NCBI GenBank assembly: GCA_029260075.1 | Contig: JAJDDY010000087.1 | Location: 1 to 64,000, forward strand | Origin: Phycisphaerae bacterium | GTDB taxonomy: Bacteria; Planctomycetota; Phycisphaerae; UBA1845 | DNA: 64,000 bases | Direction of reading: 5' to 3' | Shown: piece by piece, positions 1-9,025 of the stretch | Numbering within the stretch: the stretch's first letter is position 1 | How the letters are laid out: the number at the start of each line of letters is the position of its first letter | Notes under the pieces: model-generated | What the model was told of the DNA's origin: nothing | The model's input: the letters and a program-made list of their open reading frames with translations, nothing else | The model's database searches: none | Made by a program: the position numbers and the translations under genes

Positions 1-212
1 ACACCTTCAGGACGAACAAAGCGGAACCCAAAGAACGACCCACTACGTCTCATACCGGCCTCCCGTATAAGATGCGCGAAGTCAACGGCTCATCGCAGCC
101 ACACCAAGTGTACGACATTTCCGGACCGAAAGTCAAGAATACTTTGGAATTGATCATACGTAATGCGGAGAAGCCGCAGGACGGCGAACAATACGCGTGT
201 CGGCGGCACCGA
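1..212. other. Non-coding edge segment downstream of the TlpA-like gene
   Basis: This stretch holds no gene I can support. Open frames here are antisense shadows of the thioredoxin-like gene that ends at 213. I see no terminator with a clear T-tract. Confidence 0.5.
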
Positions 213-2219
213 TCATTTTCCATTCTCGCCCAAGATTTTCTCAATCCGAGTTTCCAACTCACCACCGGAAAGATCAGTCGCGACGATTTTCCCTTGGCCG
301 TCGAGCACGAAGATTGCTGGAATACCGACAACGCCGAACTGTGTCGCAGCCTGCGGGGCGCCGCCGACTTCACCAAACACGTGTTTCCACGTCATCTTCT
401 GTTTCTTGATGAACGTCTTGAGGGCTTTCTCGTCGCCGTCCAAGCTGACGGAGATCATTACGAAATCTTTTCGCGCGCCGAACTTTTCGTGAACCTTCAA
501 CAGATGGGGGATTTCCGCCACGCACGGACCGCACCACGTCGCCCAGAAATCGAGCAACACGACTTTACCCTTGAGGTCTGCCATGGTGATCGACTCACCT
601 TCCAATGTCGTAAGCGACAAAGCCGTAACCACCTCACCAACTTTCATACCGCCATCGCCCGACGTATCCGTCGGCGCCCCTTCCAATATGAACTTGATCG
701 GGTCTGTGTTTCCGGCGCGCACGGTCTTGGTTACGGAAACGCCGCGTCCGCCCGACACCACGACGGTAAACTCATCACTCGGCGCACCCTCCATAGTAAA
801 CAGGCCGTCGCTATCCGTCATGGCAATCAACCCGAGCATCGTGTCGCCACGCCACTTGGTCGCTTCGACGTACGCATTGGAAATGCCGTCACCCTTGTCG
901 TTGACCACCAAACCCGTAAGCGTCTTTCCGGATTCAAGCTTGAAGTTCACATTCACCGTCTTACCCGCAACGACCGTGACCTTGGCCACGTCGGGTGCGT
1001 ATTCCGACGCATACACCGTCACCACCGCCGGTCCGGGCGGGACGGAGTGAATCGTGAACCGACCTTGATAGTCCGCCCAATCGCGGGGCGCCCCCTCGCC
1101 GTCCGCGTCCCCGGCTGTCACGCGGGCTCCGCCGAGGGGGTCGTCGGTCTCCTTGCTGACGATCAGACCGGATACGCGCCCGGCGCGGGGCATGACCAAC
1201 TTGTGCGTCGACTCAACTTCGTGCTCGGGGGTTATGACGTCGCGATCGAACTCGACGCTGGACACATAGTCTTCGTGCGACAGACGTAGTTCGATCCGCG
1301 CCGCGTCGAAGTGAACGCCACGCAACACCGCCGCCCCCTCCTTGTCGGTCATCACCGTTCGGAAATCGTCACGCGGTTGATCGAGGGCTTCGATGGTCAC
1401 CTTGGGAATCCCCACGCCACGGTCATCCACAATCACAAGGTGAACGATGCGCTCCGGTTTGATCTCAACAAGTAGCTCGCCAAAATCCTCAAGGCGCGCG
1501 ACGCGCTGTCGCTCGCGACCATAGCCTTTGGCTTCAACGACAAGCTCACCCGACCCCGGAACGACTTTCTCCAGCGTGAATTCGCCATCGTCGTTGGTCG
1601 TACCCTCCCACTTGTTGTCCTGAGAAGAGAGTGTGACGTCGGCGCCGGCTACCGGTTTGCTCGTGCGGGCGTCCACAACGCGCCCGATCACCACAAGATT
1701 GCCTTCGAGCGTTTCGGCCAGATATGGCGGCAGGTCATCATCGCCCATGCTCACCTCGCGGATCATTTCGGCGAACTGCTCTTTGGACAGTGTGACCACG
1801 AAGTCGCCGCGAACGGGCGTGTCGGAGCGCACCTCGAAATCGCCGAACGAGTCCGTCTTTGCTTCACCGAGCAATTCACCAGGCTTACCGTCGTCCCGCT
1901 TTCGTCGAACCGTCACCACGACGCCAACCTGACCGGCACCCATCTGATCCGTCACCTGCCCTTCGACAATAACGAACTTCTTCTTCGTAGAAGCCTCCTC
2001 GTCGGGGGCGGCCTTCGTGGCAGACACGTCCGTTCCCGGCTTGTCGACCACAGGTTTGTCCGTCGCTGAATCTGACGTGTCCGGTGTTTGAGCCGATACG
2101 ATTGAGATCGGCGCGATAAACGCGAGCAGCATGACAGCGATGACCCTCGCGTAACACCTGATGCGTCGGATCGAGCTCAGATCGATCGATCGAAGACGGT
2201 TTTTAGTACGGATTAACAT
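213..2219 (-). CDS. Secreted TlpA-like thioredoxin with carboxypeptidase-regulatory-like repeats
   Basis: This is an exported protein of 668 residues, probably acting in the periplasm. A hydrophobic signal segment near residues 25-45 ends in VSAQ. The middle (about 75-520) is a series of beta-sandwich repeats of the carboxypeptidase-regulatory-like type, seen as recurring G.V.D..G.P and T..DG.F motifs. The C-terminal 140 residues are a TlpA/AhpC-type thioredoxin domain with the redox motif WCGPC (Cys563 and Cys566) and a cis-proline loop GIPAIFV. TlpA-like domains usually reduce disulfides or mature cytochromes; the substrate here is unknown. An in-frame ATG lies 12 bases upstream, but its own codons contain the GGAGG ribosome-binding site that sits 5 bases before the ATG at 2219, so 2219 is preferred. 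It stands alone, divergent from the coiled-coil gene at 2739. Confidence 0.9.
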   Translation of the reverse strand: MLIRTKNRLRSIDLSSIRRIRCYARVIAVMLLAFIAPISIVSAQTPDTSDSATDKPVVDKPGTDVSATKAAPDEEASTKKKFVIVEGQVTDQMGAGQVGVVVTVRRKRDDGKPGELLGEAKTDSFGDFEVRSDTPVRGDFVVTLSKEQFAEMIREVSMGDDDLPPYLAETLEGNLVVIGRVVDARTSKPVAGADVTLSSQDNKWEGTTNDDGEFTLEKVVPGSGELVVEAKGYGRERQRVARLEDFGELLVEIKPERIVHLVIVDDRGVGIPKVTIEALDQPRDDFRTVMTDKEGAAVLRGVHFDAARIELRLSHEDYVSSVEFDRDVITPEHEVESTHKLVMPRAGRVSGLIVSKETDDPLGGARVTAGDADGEGAPRDWADYQGRFTIHSVPPGPAVVTVYASEYAPDVAKVTVVAGKTVNVNFKLESGKTLTGLVVNDKGDGISNAYVEATKWRGDTMLGLIAMTDSDGLFTMEGAPSDEFTVVVSGGRGVSVTKTVRAGNTDPIKFILEGAPTDTSGDGGMKVGEVVTALSLTTLEGESITMADLKGKVVLLDFWATWCGPCVAEIPHLLKVHEKFGARKDFVMISVSLDGDEKALKTFIKKQKMTWKHVFGEVGGAPQAATQFGVVGIPAIFVLDGQGKIVATDLSGGELETRIEKILGENGK

Positions 2220-2415
2220 GTCGACCTCCACACCGTCATAATACCGGCTACACGTGCGGGCCGTTCCAGATTCGGATCAGCCGCCTCGGGATGACTACGT
2301 CATGACTTGTGCTGACCCCAATACAGGCCCGGAACTCCAGAACATAGTTTCTGGAGGCCATGGAACCGCGTGTCGCCCATCGTGTCAAATCTTGTATGAA
2401 CCGTCTGGATCGGCT

Positions 2416-2632
2416 CAGGAGGCGTATGAGAAGAACCGCTGCAAACCGAGCCGCGACCGTAAGGGAGTGTTTTCGTGCCTCTGTTACGAACCGAGCCGCG
2501 ACCGTAAGGGAGTGTTTCTTCGCCTCTATTACGAACGGAGCGGCAACCGTGAGGGAGCGGTTTCCCTCATCGCACACGGTCCGCTTCCTTACGGTCGCGG
2601 CTCGGAAAGACCCTTTCCAGACACCCGCTCAG
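2416..2632. repeat. MITE-like element, family II (expanded copy)
   Basis: The core CCGAGCCGCGACCGTAAG occurs twice directly (2445-2473 and 2490-2518, 45 bases apart) and a third time degenerately (2533-2563). It is closed by an inverted copy at 2581-2605. The outer ends resemble the ends of the elements at 11744-11869 and 60171-60296, with a GCGTRTGAGAAG-like left end. This copy is about 90 bases longer than those because the left arm is repeated. Several spurious open frames on both strands arise from it. Confidence 0.75.
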
Positions 2633-2658
2633 AACGGTTGACGTTCTTCCGGGCCCAT

Positions 2659-2687
2659 TTGTCGCGGACCGGTGACGCCGATACTAT
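2659..2687 (+). promoter_or_regulatory. Candidate sigma-70 promoter for the coiled-coil/VWA/MoxR cluster
   Basis: A TTGTCG -35 box (2659-2664) is followed after 17 bases by TACTAT (2682-2687). Each matches the consensus at 4 of 6 positions. It lies 52 bases upstream of the start at 2739, between the repeat element and the gene. The call rests on spacing and hexamers only. Confidence 0.35.
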
Positions 2688-2738
2688 ATAGGATGGTAAG
2701 CGCTAACGACTGTTCGACCAGTTGATGAGGGCCAAGCG

Positions 2739-4511
2739 ATGACACAACTCCAACGTCAAATTCGTACAACGCAGCACCGCTTGTGGATCAATCGGTGGAT
2801 GAGTGCCGCCGCCCGATCGTTGACCATCGTGGTGGCTGTATTCGCGGCCGTCGTGCTTGTTCAACGAGCGTTCACCATTTCGATCCCCCTGATGACCACC
2901 GGACTTGGGCTTGCCGGCGCGGGGCTCATCGCGTCGATCGTCTGGACCCACGTGCATCGTGAAAACGAGTCGCACGCGGCGGCAGCGCTGGATCAAGCCG
3001 CCGGGTTGCGCGAGCGACTCAGCTCCGCGAGATATTGCCAAGACGGCGACGACCCCTTCGCCCAAGCCGTCGTGGCAGACGCCGAACACATCAGCGGGTC
3101 GCTCTCCGCCAGACAGCACATTCGCCTGACGGTCCCACAATCGTTGGGCCCCGCCGGATTCGCCGTCGCCATCGCCGCGCTGATGTTTCTTGTACCTTTG
3201 GGTTGGTTGACGAGCAGCGAAGCCGCAGAGATCGACGAGCAGGCAACGGCTGTGCGCGAGGCGCATGTGGCTGTCAAACGGCAGATGGACCGCGTCCGAG
3301 AAATCGTGGACAACACACCCTCGCTCGACGACATCAAATCGAAGCTCGACGGTCTTGAAAAACCGACCAGCGCACAAATGAATCGACCGGGCGATATTCG
3401 ACACGCCGCGTTGAAGAAGATCGACAACCTCTCCGACGCCGTCAAGCAGAAGCGTGACGACGCGCGCCACGACGCCGTCAACGAAATGCGCAAGATGCTT
3501 CGGAGCTTGAAGACGACGGAAACGCCGAACGCCCCCACGGAAAAACTCACCAAGGCGCTGCGCGCCGGAGATTTCAAGAAAGCCAAAGAAGAAGTCAACG
3601 CACTACGCGAACAGTTGGCCACGCTCAAGTTCGACAAGGACAAGGAGATGGTCAAGAAAATCACCAAGCAGCTTGAAGAACTCGCGAAGCAACTCGAATC
3701 GAAATCGAAGAGTAAGGAAGAGATGGCCAAGAAGCTCCGCGACGCCGGCTTGACCAAAGAGGAAGTCAAGCGGGCGCTCGAAGCCCTGAAGAAAAAGGAC
3801 TTCGATCAACTCAAGAAGGAACTGCAAGCCAAAGGCCTCAATAAGAAACAGTCTGACAAACTGACCAAAGAGCTAAAGAAAAAGCAGCAGGCCGGAGGTA
3901 TGGCGTCCAAACTCGCCAAGGGCATGAAGCAAGGCGCGAAGGGCGCAGCCGGTGGGAAAAGTGGCGACGCCATGGCTGGACTTTCGATGGCCGGTGAGCA
4001 ACTTGGCGAGCTGGAAAAACTCGAACAAGAAATGAAGGAGATGAACTCGACGCTGTCGGACCTGCAAGCCGCGCGCAACGACATCAGCAAGCCCTGCTCG
4101 AAATGCAATGGGGCCGGATGCAGCAAATGCAAGGGTGGCAACAAAGGTGGCATGGGCAAGAAAGGACAAGGACGCGGCAACTTGGCGTCAGAGCAACAAA
4201 CCTCGGTGGGGTTCAAGACGGAACGCGGCAAGGTTCCAACCGGGCGCGGCGCCATCATCGGCCAATTCCTCTTCGAGGGCGAACAGGTCAAGGGCGAAGT
4301 CTCGCATCAGTTCACTGAGATCGTCGCCGCAGCCGAGCACGACGCGAGCGATCGCGTCAACCGAAACCGCGTGCCTCGACAATACCACAAAGCCATCAGA
4401 AGCTATTTCTCCACCGTGCAGAAATCACTTGAGTCAGCCAAGGTGCGCGAGCCGGCACCATCCGCGACAGACGGTACCAAGAGCGACGGACAAAGCGGCG
4501 ACAAGCCGTAG
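2739..4511 (+). CDS. Membrane coiled-coil protein with DnaJ-like CxxCxGxG zinc motif
   Basis: This 590-residue protein has hydrophobic segments near residues 27-47, 50-70 and 145-165. A long, very Lys/Glu-rich coiled coil follows (about 170-400), then a Gly/Lys-rich region and a single zinc-binding cluster CSKCNGAGCSKCKGG (Cys453, 456, 461, 464). That cluster looks like half of a DnaJ zinc finger. The C-terminal 100 residues appear globular. I do not recognise a named family. It heads a cluster with an NHL protein, a VWA protein and a MoxR ATPase, where BatA-type systems carry accessory membrane proteins, so a chaperone-like or scaffold role in that complex is plausible but inferred. A GAGGG site lies 7 bases before the ATG. 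Confidence 0.8.
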   Translation: MTQLQRQIRTTQHRLWINRWMSAAARSLTIVVAVFAAVVLVQRAFTISIPLMTTGLGLAGAGLIASIVWTHVHRENESHAAAALDQAAGLRERLSSARYCQDGDDPFAQAVVADAEHISGSLSARQHIRLTVPQSLGPAGFAVAIAALMFLVPLGWLTSSEAAEIDEQATAVREAHVAVKRQMDRVREIVDNTPSLDDIKSKLDGLEKPTSAQMNRPGDIRHAALKKIDNLSDAVKQKRDDARHDAVNEMRKMLRSLKTTETPNAPTEKLTKALRAGDFKKAKEEVNALREQLATLKFDKDKEMVKKITKQLEELAKQLESKSKSKEEMAKKLRDAGLTKEEVKRALEALKKKDFDQLKKELQAKGLNKKQSDKLTKELKKKQQAGGMASKLAKGMKQGAKGAAGGKSGDAMAGLSMAGEQLGELEKLEQEMKEMNSTLSDLQAARNDISKPCSKCNGAGCSKCKGGNKGGMGKKGQGRGNLASEQQTSVGFKTERGKVPTGRGAIIGQFLFEGEQVKGEVSHQFTEIVAAAEHDASDRVNRNRVPRQYHKAIRSYFSTVQKSLESAKVREPAPSATDGTKSDGQSGDKP

Positions 4512-4521
4512 CCATCAGCGA

Positions 4522-4670
4522 GTGCGTTGTCACACATCGAATGATGGGTGTACCGAGCCGCGCCCGTTAGGAAGCGGATGCTTCAAATCCGGTCGTGATG
4601 ACTCGAAGGCGCTCCCTCACGGTCGCGGCTCGGATCGGACGAGTCCGCCACTTGAGTCGTGACAAGACAC
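4522..4670. repeat. MITE-like element, family I
   Basis: This is a 149-base imperfect palindrome starting GTGCGTTGTCACAC and ending GTGACAAGACAC. The shared core CCGAGCCGCG sits near 4553 and its inverted copy near 4623-4633. It lies in the 241-base gap between the coiled-coil gene and the NHL-repeat gene, so it interrupts what may be one transcription unit. Confidence 0.75.
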
Positions 4671-4752
4671 TGGGCGACCACGAATCAACGGCCGAAGGCT
4701 GCTAACGCTCGCTTTCGAAGGGCTGGGCGCACCACCGACAAGGACGAATCGG

Positions 4753-5739
4753 TTGAATCAAGACAGCCCAGCGCTACGCCGGTATCGATTCCTACCCGGC
4801 CTCAGCCTCTTGGTCGCCGTACTGCTTGTGGCCGCCCTTGCCTCAAGCCTCTTGGTCGCCGGCCGCACGCCCACCACGCTGACCCCCAACGGCGTCGTAG
4901 GTATCTTTGGCGACGTCGGTCTCGGTCATGGATCGTTCAGCTACCCACGGGCCATCACCGCCGACGCGGACAGCGTACTCGTGGTCGACAAGAGTGGGCG
5001 AATCCAACGCTTCGGTCTTGACGGTTCGTTCCAATCCGTCTTTCGCATGCCGGAAATCGAAAAGGGCAAGCCGGTCGGACTAACGGTTCACCCCGACGGG
5101 CGCATCTTCGTCGCCGACACCCACTACCATCGCGTCATGGTGCTCGACCGAGACGGATCGCTCATCACATCCTTCGGGCACGAGGGTAACGGTCCCGGCG
5201 AGTTCCAACTACCAACCGACGTCGCCGTCGACAACGACGGATTCATCTACGTGAGCGAATACCAGGGTAACGACCGCATCACGAAGTGGTCGTCCGATCT
5301 CAAGTTCGTCACCGCCATCGGAATGCAACCGGTCGACGGCGTACGTCTCAGCCGCCCAGCGGGAATCGACATCGACCGCGAGCAAACGCTATGGGTAGCC
5401 GACGCGTGCAACCACCGCATCGTGCGTTTTGATCTTGACGGCAACTTCCTCTCGACCTTCGGCGCGTTCGGAAGCAAGCCCGGCCAACTGCGCTATCCGT
5501 ATGACATTACGGTAGCACCAGACGGAACGATTATGGTTTGCGAGTACGAAGGCAACCGTCTACAGTGGTTCAGCAAGGACGGCCGTTCGCTACGCACCTG
5601 GGGTGAAAGCGGGCGACAACCGGGCCAACTCTTCGCCCCGTGGGGTGCGACATACGGAGCCGACGGTCGCGTTTTTGTCGTCGACTCGCTCAACAGCCGG
5701 ATCCAAATCATCAACGTAGCCCTCGGGGTTCGCTCATGA
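4753..5739 (+). CDS. Membrane-anchored NHL-repeat beta-propeller protein
   Basis: This 328-residue protein has an N-terminal signal anchor (about residues 14-37) and then about six NHL repeats. The repeats show as recurrent V....G.I.V.D....R...F...G and F...G..PGQ...P patterns, predicting a six-bladed propeller outside the cytoplasm. NHL propellers usually bind protein or nucleic-acid partners; some are lyases. The start is a TTG preceded by AAGGA at 8 bases; no in-frame ATG gives a signal anchor. The stop overlaps the ATG of the VWA gene (ATGA at 5736-5739), so the two are probably translationally coupled and the propeller is likely a partner of the VWA protein. Confidence 0.85.
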   Translation: MNQDSPALRRYRFLPGLSLLVAVLLVAALASSLLVAGRTPTTLTPNGVVGIFGDVGLGHGSFSYPRAITADADSVLVVDKSGRIQRFGLDGSFQSVFRMPEIEKGKPVGLTVHPDGRIFVADTHYHRVMVLDRDGSLITSFGHEGNGPGEFQLPTDVAVDNDGFIYVSEYQGNDRITKWSSDLKFVTAIGMQPVDGVRLSRPAGIDIDREQTLWVADACNHRIVRFDLDGNFLSTFGAFGSKPGQLRYPYDITVAPDGTIMVCEYEGNRLQWFSKDGRSLRTWGESGRQPGQLFAPWGATYGADGRVFVVDSLNSRIQIINVALGVRS

Positions 5740-8700
5740 CCGTGCTGGCCATCAGCCTTCCTTTTGACTTTGAACAACCGGGCTGGCTGTGGTTGTGCTT
5801 GCTGATCCCATTGCTCGTCGTCGCCTCGTACGGCAGCCTCTCCAGTCTCGAACCCATGCGCCGCGTGCTCGCGGTCACAATTCGTAGCGTCGTGGTCCTG
5901 CTCCTGGTCTTCTGCCTCGCGCGCATCCAATACATACGTCGCAGCGAAGACCTGACGGTGTTGTTCTTAATGGACCGGTCGCACAGCGTTGAATCTACGG
6001 AGAGCTATCAGGAAAAATTCGTTCGCGTTTCCGCCGAAGACACCCCGCCGGGAGATCGAACAGGCATGATCGACTTCGCGCGGAATTCCTATCTACAACA
6101 GCTTCCCATGCACGGGGGGTTCCACATCGAACCGGGCCGACTACCGGTGATGGCCAGCACCGATCGCACCAACATTGCGTCCGCCTTGCGCTTGGCGATG
6201 GCCATGTTCCCGCACGATACCGCCAAGCGCATCGTGCTCATGTCCGACGGCAACGACAACATGGGCGACCTGCTCGGTGAGGCGGAACGAGCCGGCGCCG
6301 ACGGCATCCCGATCGACATCGTTCCGCTTCGCTACCGCCATCGCAACGAAGTGTTCTTCGACCGAATGATCGCACCCAGCCACGCGGAACCGGGCGAGAT
6401 GGTTGGCATTCGCATGGTCGTCACAAGCAACGAAGCTGTCGACGGCACGCTGGAGATTTACCACAACGGCCGACTCGTTGCGCTCACCGCCGAGCAATCC
6501 CGCGTTCGCGTACAACCTGGCGACAACACGTTCTTCATAAAAATCCCGGTCGACACGCCGGGCGCCCACACCTTTGAAGCCACCTTTCGCCCCGACGACC
6601 AAACCCTGGACGCCACACCGCTCAACAACACCGCCAGCGCGTTCACCTTCGTTTCGGGCAAGGGTCGCGCCCTGCTCATCAGCAGCAACCCCGACCACGA
6701 CGCCGTCTTCGCCGATGCGTTGCGAAGTGAGAACGTCAAGATCGACATGATTTCGGTCGACAAGCTCGGCCGATTCGGACTGCTCGAAATGCTTGGCTAT
6801 TCCACAATCATTCTCTCCAACGTATCCGCCGCCGCGTTTACCGATCAACAGCAGGAGCAACTCGCGTCGTACGTTCGCGACATGGGCAGCGGTTTGATCA
6901 TGCTCGGCGGCGACGATGCGTTCGGCGCAGGCGGGTGGATCGGTAGTCCGGTCGAAGAAGTTATGCCCGTCACGTTCGAGATCAAACACAAACGCGTCAT
7001 CCCGCGCGGAGCGCTCGTCGTCATCATGCACAGTTGCGAAATGCCCCGTGGCAATTACTGGGGTAAGGAGATGACCAAGAAAAGCGTCGACACCATCAGT
7101 TCGCAAGACTATTTCGGCGTGATCACGTACACCGGGATCGGCGAAAGCTGGGAAGTCCCTCTTTCGCTCAACACCAACAAGGCGGCTGTCAAAGCCAAGA
7201 TCGACCGCATGGGCATCGGCGACATGCCGAGTTTCGCTACGCCGATGCAGATGGCCTACAAGACGCTCGTTAGCGGACGCGGACGTGACGCCGCGCAGAA
7301 GCACGTCATCATACTCAGCGATGGCGACGCCCAATCACCCTCACCGAAACTGCTCGGCGACTACAAGAAAGCCAAGATCACCGTAAGCACCATCGCGATC
7401 GGATGGGGCGCGCATGTCCACGCCCCCGTCTTGGCCCGAGTCGCCAAGACCACGGGCGGTAAGTTCTATCAAGCGAGAAACCCGAGACAGCTTCCGCAGA
7501 TTTTCGTAAAGGAATCCAAGGTCGTGCGCCGACCGCTCATCGTCGACGAACCGTTTCAACCGCAGATTCTCCACGCCCAAAGCGAACTGCTCGGCGGTAT
7601 CAGTACGCGGGCCGCACTACCGCAACTTGGTGGCATGGTGCTCACCTCGCCCAAGCAAAGCCCGCACGTGATGATCCCCATCATTCGCGCCACCGAAGAC
7701 GGCAACGACCCCGTCCTGGCCCACTGGCAATATGAACTGGGCAAGTCCGTCGTGTTCACAAGCGGGTATTGGCCACGATGGGGACAGGCGTGGACGCAGT
7801 GGTCCAAGTATGCCAAGTTCTGGGCACAGATCGTCCGCTGGACCATGCGCCAAGACGCACCCGCGAACTTCGACACCTATACAAGGGTGGAGGGCAGCCG
7901 CGCCATCATCGCCATCGACGCCCTCGACAAAGACGCCAGCTACCTCAACCTCTTGCAACTTCGATCCAACGTCATCGGTCCGGACAACAAACCCGTGGCC
8001 ATCGAATTCACGCAAACCGGACCGGGGCACTACGAAGCCGAGGTCGACATCGAACAGGCTGGACAATACCTCGCCAACGTGCAGGCGTTCAGCGCCAACG
8101 GCCAATCGCTCGGCGTCATCCGAACGGGACTGTCTGTGCCGTTCTCACCCGAGTACCGCGACCTGATGCCCAACGAACCGCTGCTCCGGCAGGTACAGGA
8201 AACCACGGGCGGGCGTTGGTTGGAGGGGGGATCGCCGAAAGATGCGGACGTCTTCAATCACGACCTTCCGCCAACCATCGCCCGGCGCCCAGCCTGGTCC
8301 TGGGTTCTGGCGTGGCTTCTACTTCCAATGTTCCTACTCGATGTCGCAGTGCGACGATTGGCGAGCTGGCTGGCGTTTTCCATCGCCGTTGAGTTGGTGA
8401 TGCTCGTGGTCCTGCTCGTTGGGTTCGACCTGGTGCATGGACCATGGTGGAGCGTATTCGGATGTTTCCTGCTCGCGGAAGTCGTCGGGTGGGCCATCCG
8501 CTTCCGCTACATCGGCCCGCTCTTTGACGTCATGACCCATACAGTGACTGCGCTGGGGCACACCGGTGAACGCAGCACCGCTGCACTAAAACAGCTCAAG
8601 ACCACGCGCGATAAAGTGCGCGACGAGATGGTCTCGAAACCGACAAGCGAAAACGAAGCGGACGCCTCAGCGCCAATTCCACTCGCCCACGCCAAACGAC

Positions 8701-8921
8701 GTTACGACGCGGGCGACGCGGAAGCGGATCAACCTTCCGGCGATCTGGCCGATGCACTCGGCGGCGCCAAGACCGGCGCGCTGACTCCGGAACCCACGCG
8801 ACGCCCGGGATCGACGGATTCGACCGAGGAAACCGAAGGAACCACTACGTCGCGACTCCTTCGCTCCAGACGTCGACCACAGCGGGATGCCAACAACGAT
8901 GATCCGAAGAACGACGAATAA
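5736..8921 (+). CDS. Giant VWA-domain membrane protein (BatA/BatB-like) with GATase-like domain
   Basis: This 1061-residue membrane protein has two N-terminal membrane helices (about 16-33 and 45-64). A first von Willebrand A domain (about 74-210) carries the metal site DRSHS (Asp80, Ser82, Ser84). Then come a beta-sandwich (about 220-310), a class I glutamine-amidotransferase-like domain (about 325-430, with the MLGGDDAFGAGGW segment) and a second VWA-like domain (about 435-580). The second domain's metal site is degenerate (MHSCE in place of DxSxS). A further beta region leads to three C-terminal helices (about 850-930) and a charged tail. Homologous VWA/GATase proteins occur beside MoxR ATPases in planctomycetes and are thought to act in envelope functions. 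The chosen ATG overlaps the NHL stop; a longer in-frame version would add 32 unlikely Arg-rich residues. Confidence 0.85.
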   Translation: MTVLAISLPFDFEQPGWLWLCLLIPLLVVASYGSLSSLEPMRRVLAVTIRSVVVLLLVFCLARIQYIRRSEDLTVLFLMDRSHSVESTESYQEKFVRVSAEDTPPGDRTGMIDFARNSYLQQLPMHGGFHIEPGRLPVMASTDRTNIASALRLAMAMFPHDTAKRIVLMSDGNDNMGDLLGEAERAGADGIPIDIVPLRYRHRNEVFFDRMIAPSHAEPGEMVGIRMVVTSNEAVDGTLEIYHNGRLVALTAEQSRVRVQPGDNTFFIKIPVDTPGAHTFEATFRPDDQTLDATPLNNTASAFTFVSGKGRALLISSNPDHDAVFADALRSENVKIDMISVDKLGRFGLLEMLGYSTIILSNVSAAAFTDQQQEQLASYVRDMGSGLIMLGGDDAFGAGGWIGSPVEEVMPVTFEIKHKRVIPRGALVVIMHSCEMPRGNYWGKEMTKKSVDTISSQDYFGVITYTGIGESWEVPLSLNTNKAAVKAKIDRMGIGDMPSFATPMQMAYKTLVSGRGRDAAQKHVIILSDGDAQSPSPKLLGDYKKAKITVSTIAIGWGAHVHAPVLARVAKTTGGKFYQARNPRQLPQIFVKESKVVRRPLIVDEPFQPQILHAQSELLGGISTRAALPQLGGMVLTSPKQSPHVMIPIIRATEDGNDPVLAHWQYELGKSVVFTSGYWPRWGQAWTQWSKYAKFWAQIVRWTMRQDAPANFDTYTRVEGSRAIIAIDALDKDASYLNLLQLRSNVIGPDNKPVAIEFTQTGPGHYEAEVDIEQAGQYLANVQAFSANGQSLGVIRTGLSVPFSPEYRDLMPNEPLLRQVQETTGGRWLEGGSPKDADVFNHDLPPTIARRPAWSWVLAWLLLPMFLLDVAVRRLASWLAFSIAVELVMLVVLLVGFDLVHGPWWSVFGCFLLAEVVGWAIRFRYIGPLFDVMTHTVTALGHTGERSTAALKQLKTTRDKVRDEMVSKPTSENEADASAPIPLAHAKRRYDAGDAEADQPSGDLADALGGAKTGALTPEPTRRPGSTDSTEETEGTTTSRLLRSRRRPQRDANNDDPKNDE

Positions 8922-9025
8922 GACCAAAATCACGGAGCGGCACGAGCATAGCCAGAACGCGCCGACCCAAAGGGCGACTAGCGCCCGTTTGTTTACGCCC
9001 ATGCGATCAGAAACGAGGAACCGAT

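Noticed and set aside
72-1289. 405-codon open frame antisense to the TlpA-like gene
   Set aside because: It is Arg/His-rich, lacks domains and mirrors a well-supported gene with a ribosome-binding site on the other strand.
2248-2691. Small open frames with PSRDRKG and LTVAARF peptide repeats
   Set aside because: They are translations of the palindromic repeat element, not genes.
6141-7334. 397-codon minus-strand frame inside the VWA gene
   Set aside because: It is an antisense shadow of a gene with clear VWA motifs, and is common in this high-GC sequence.
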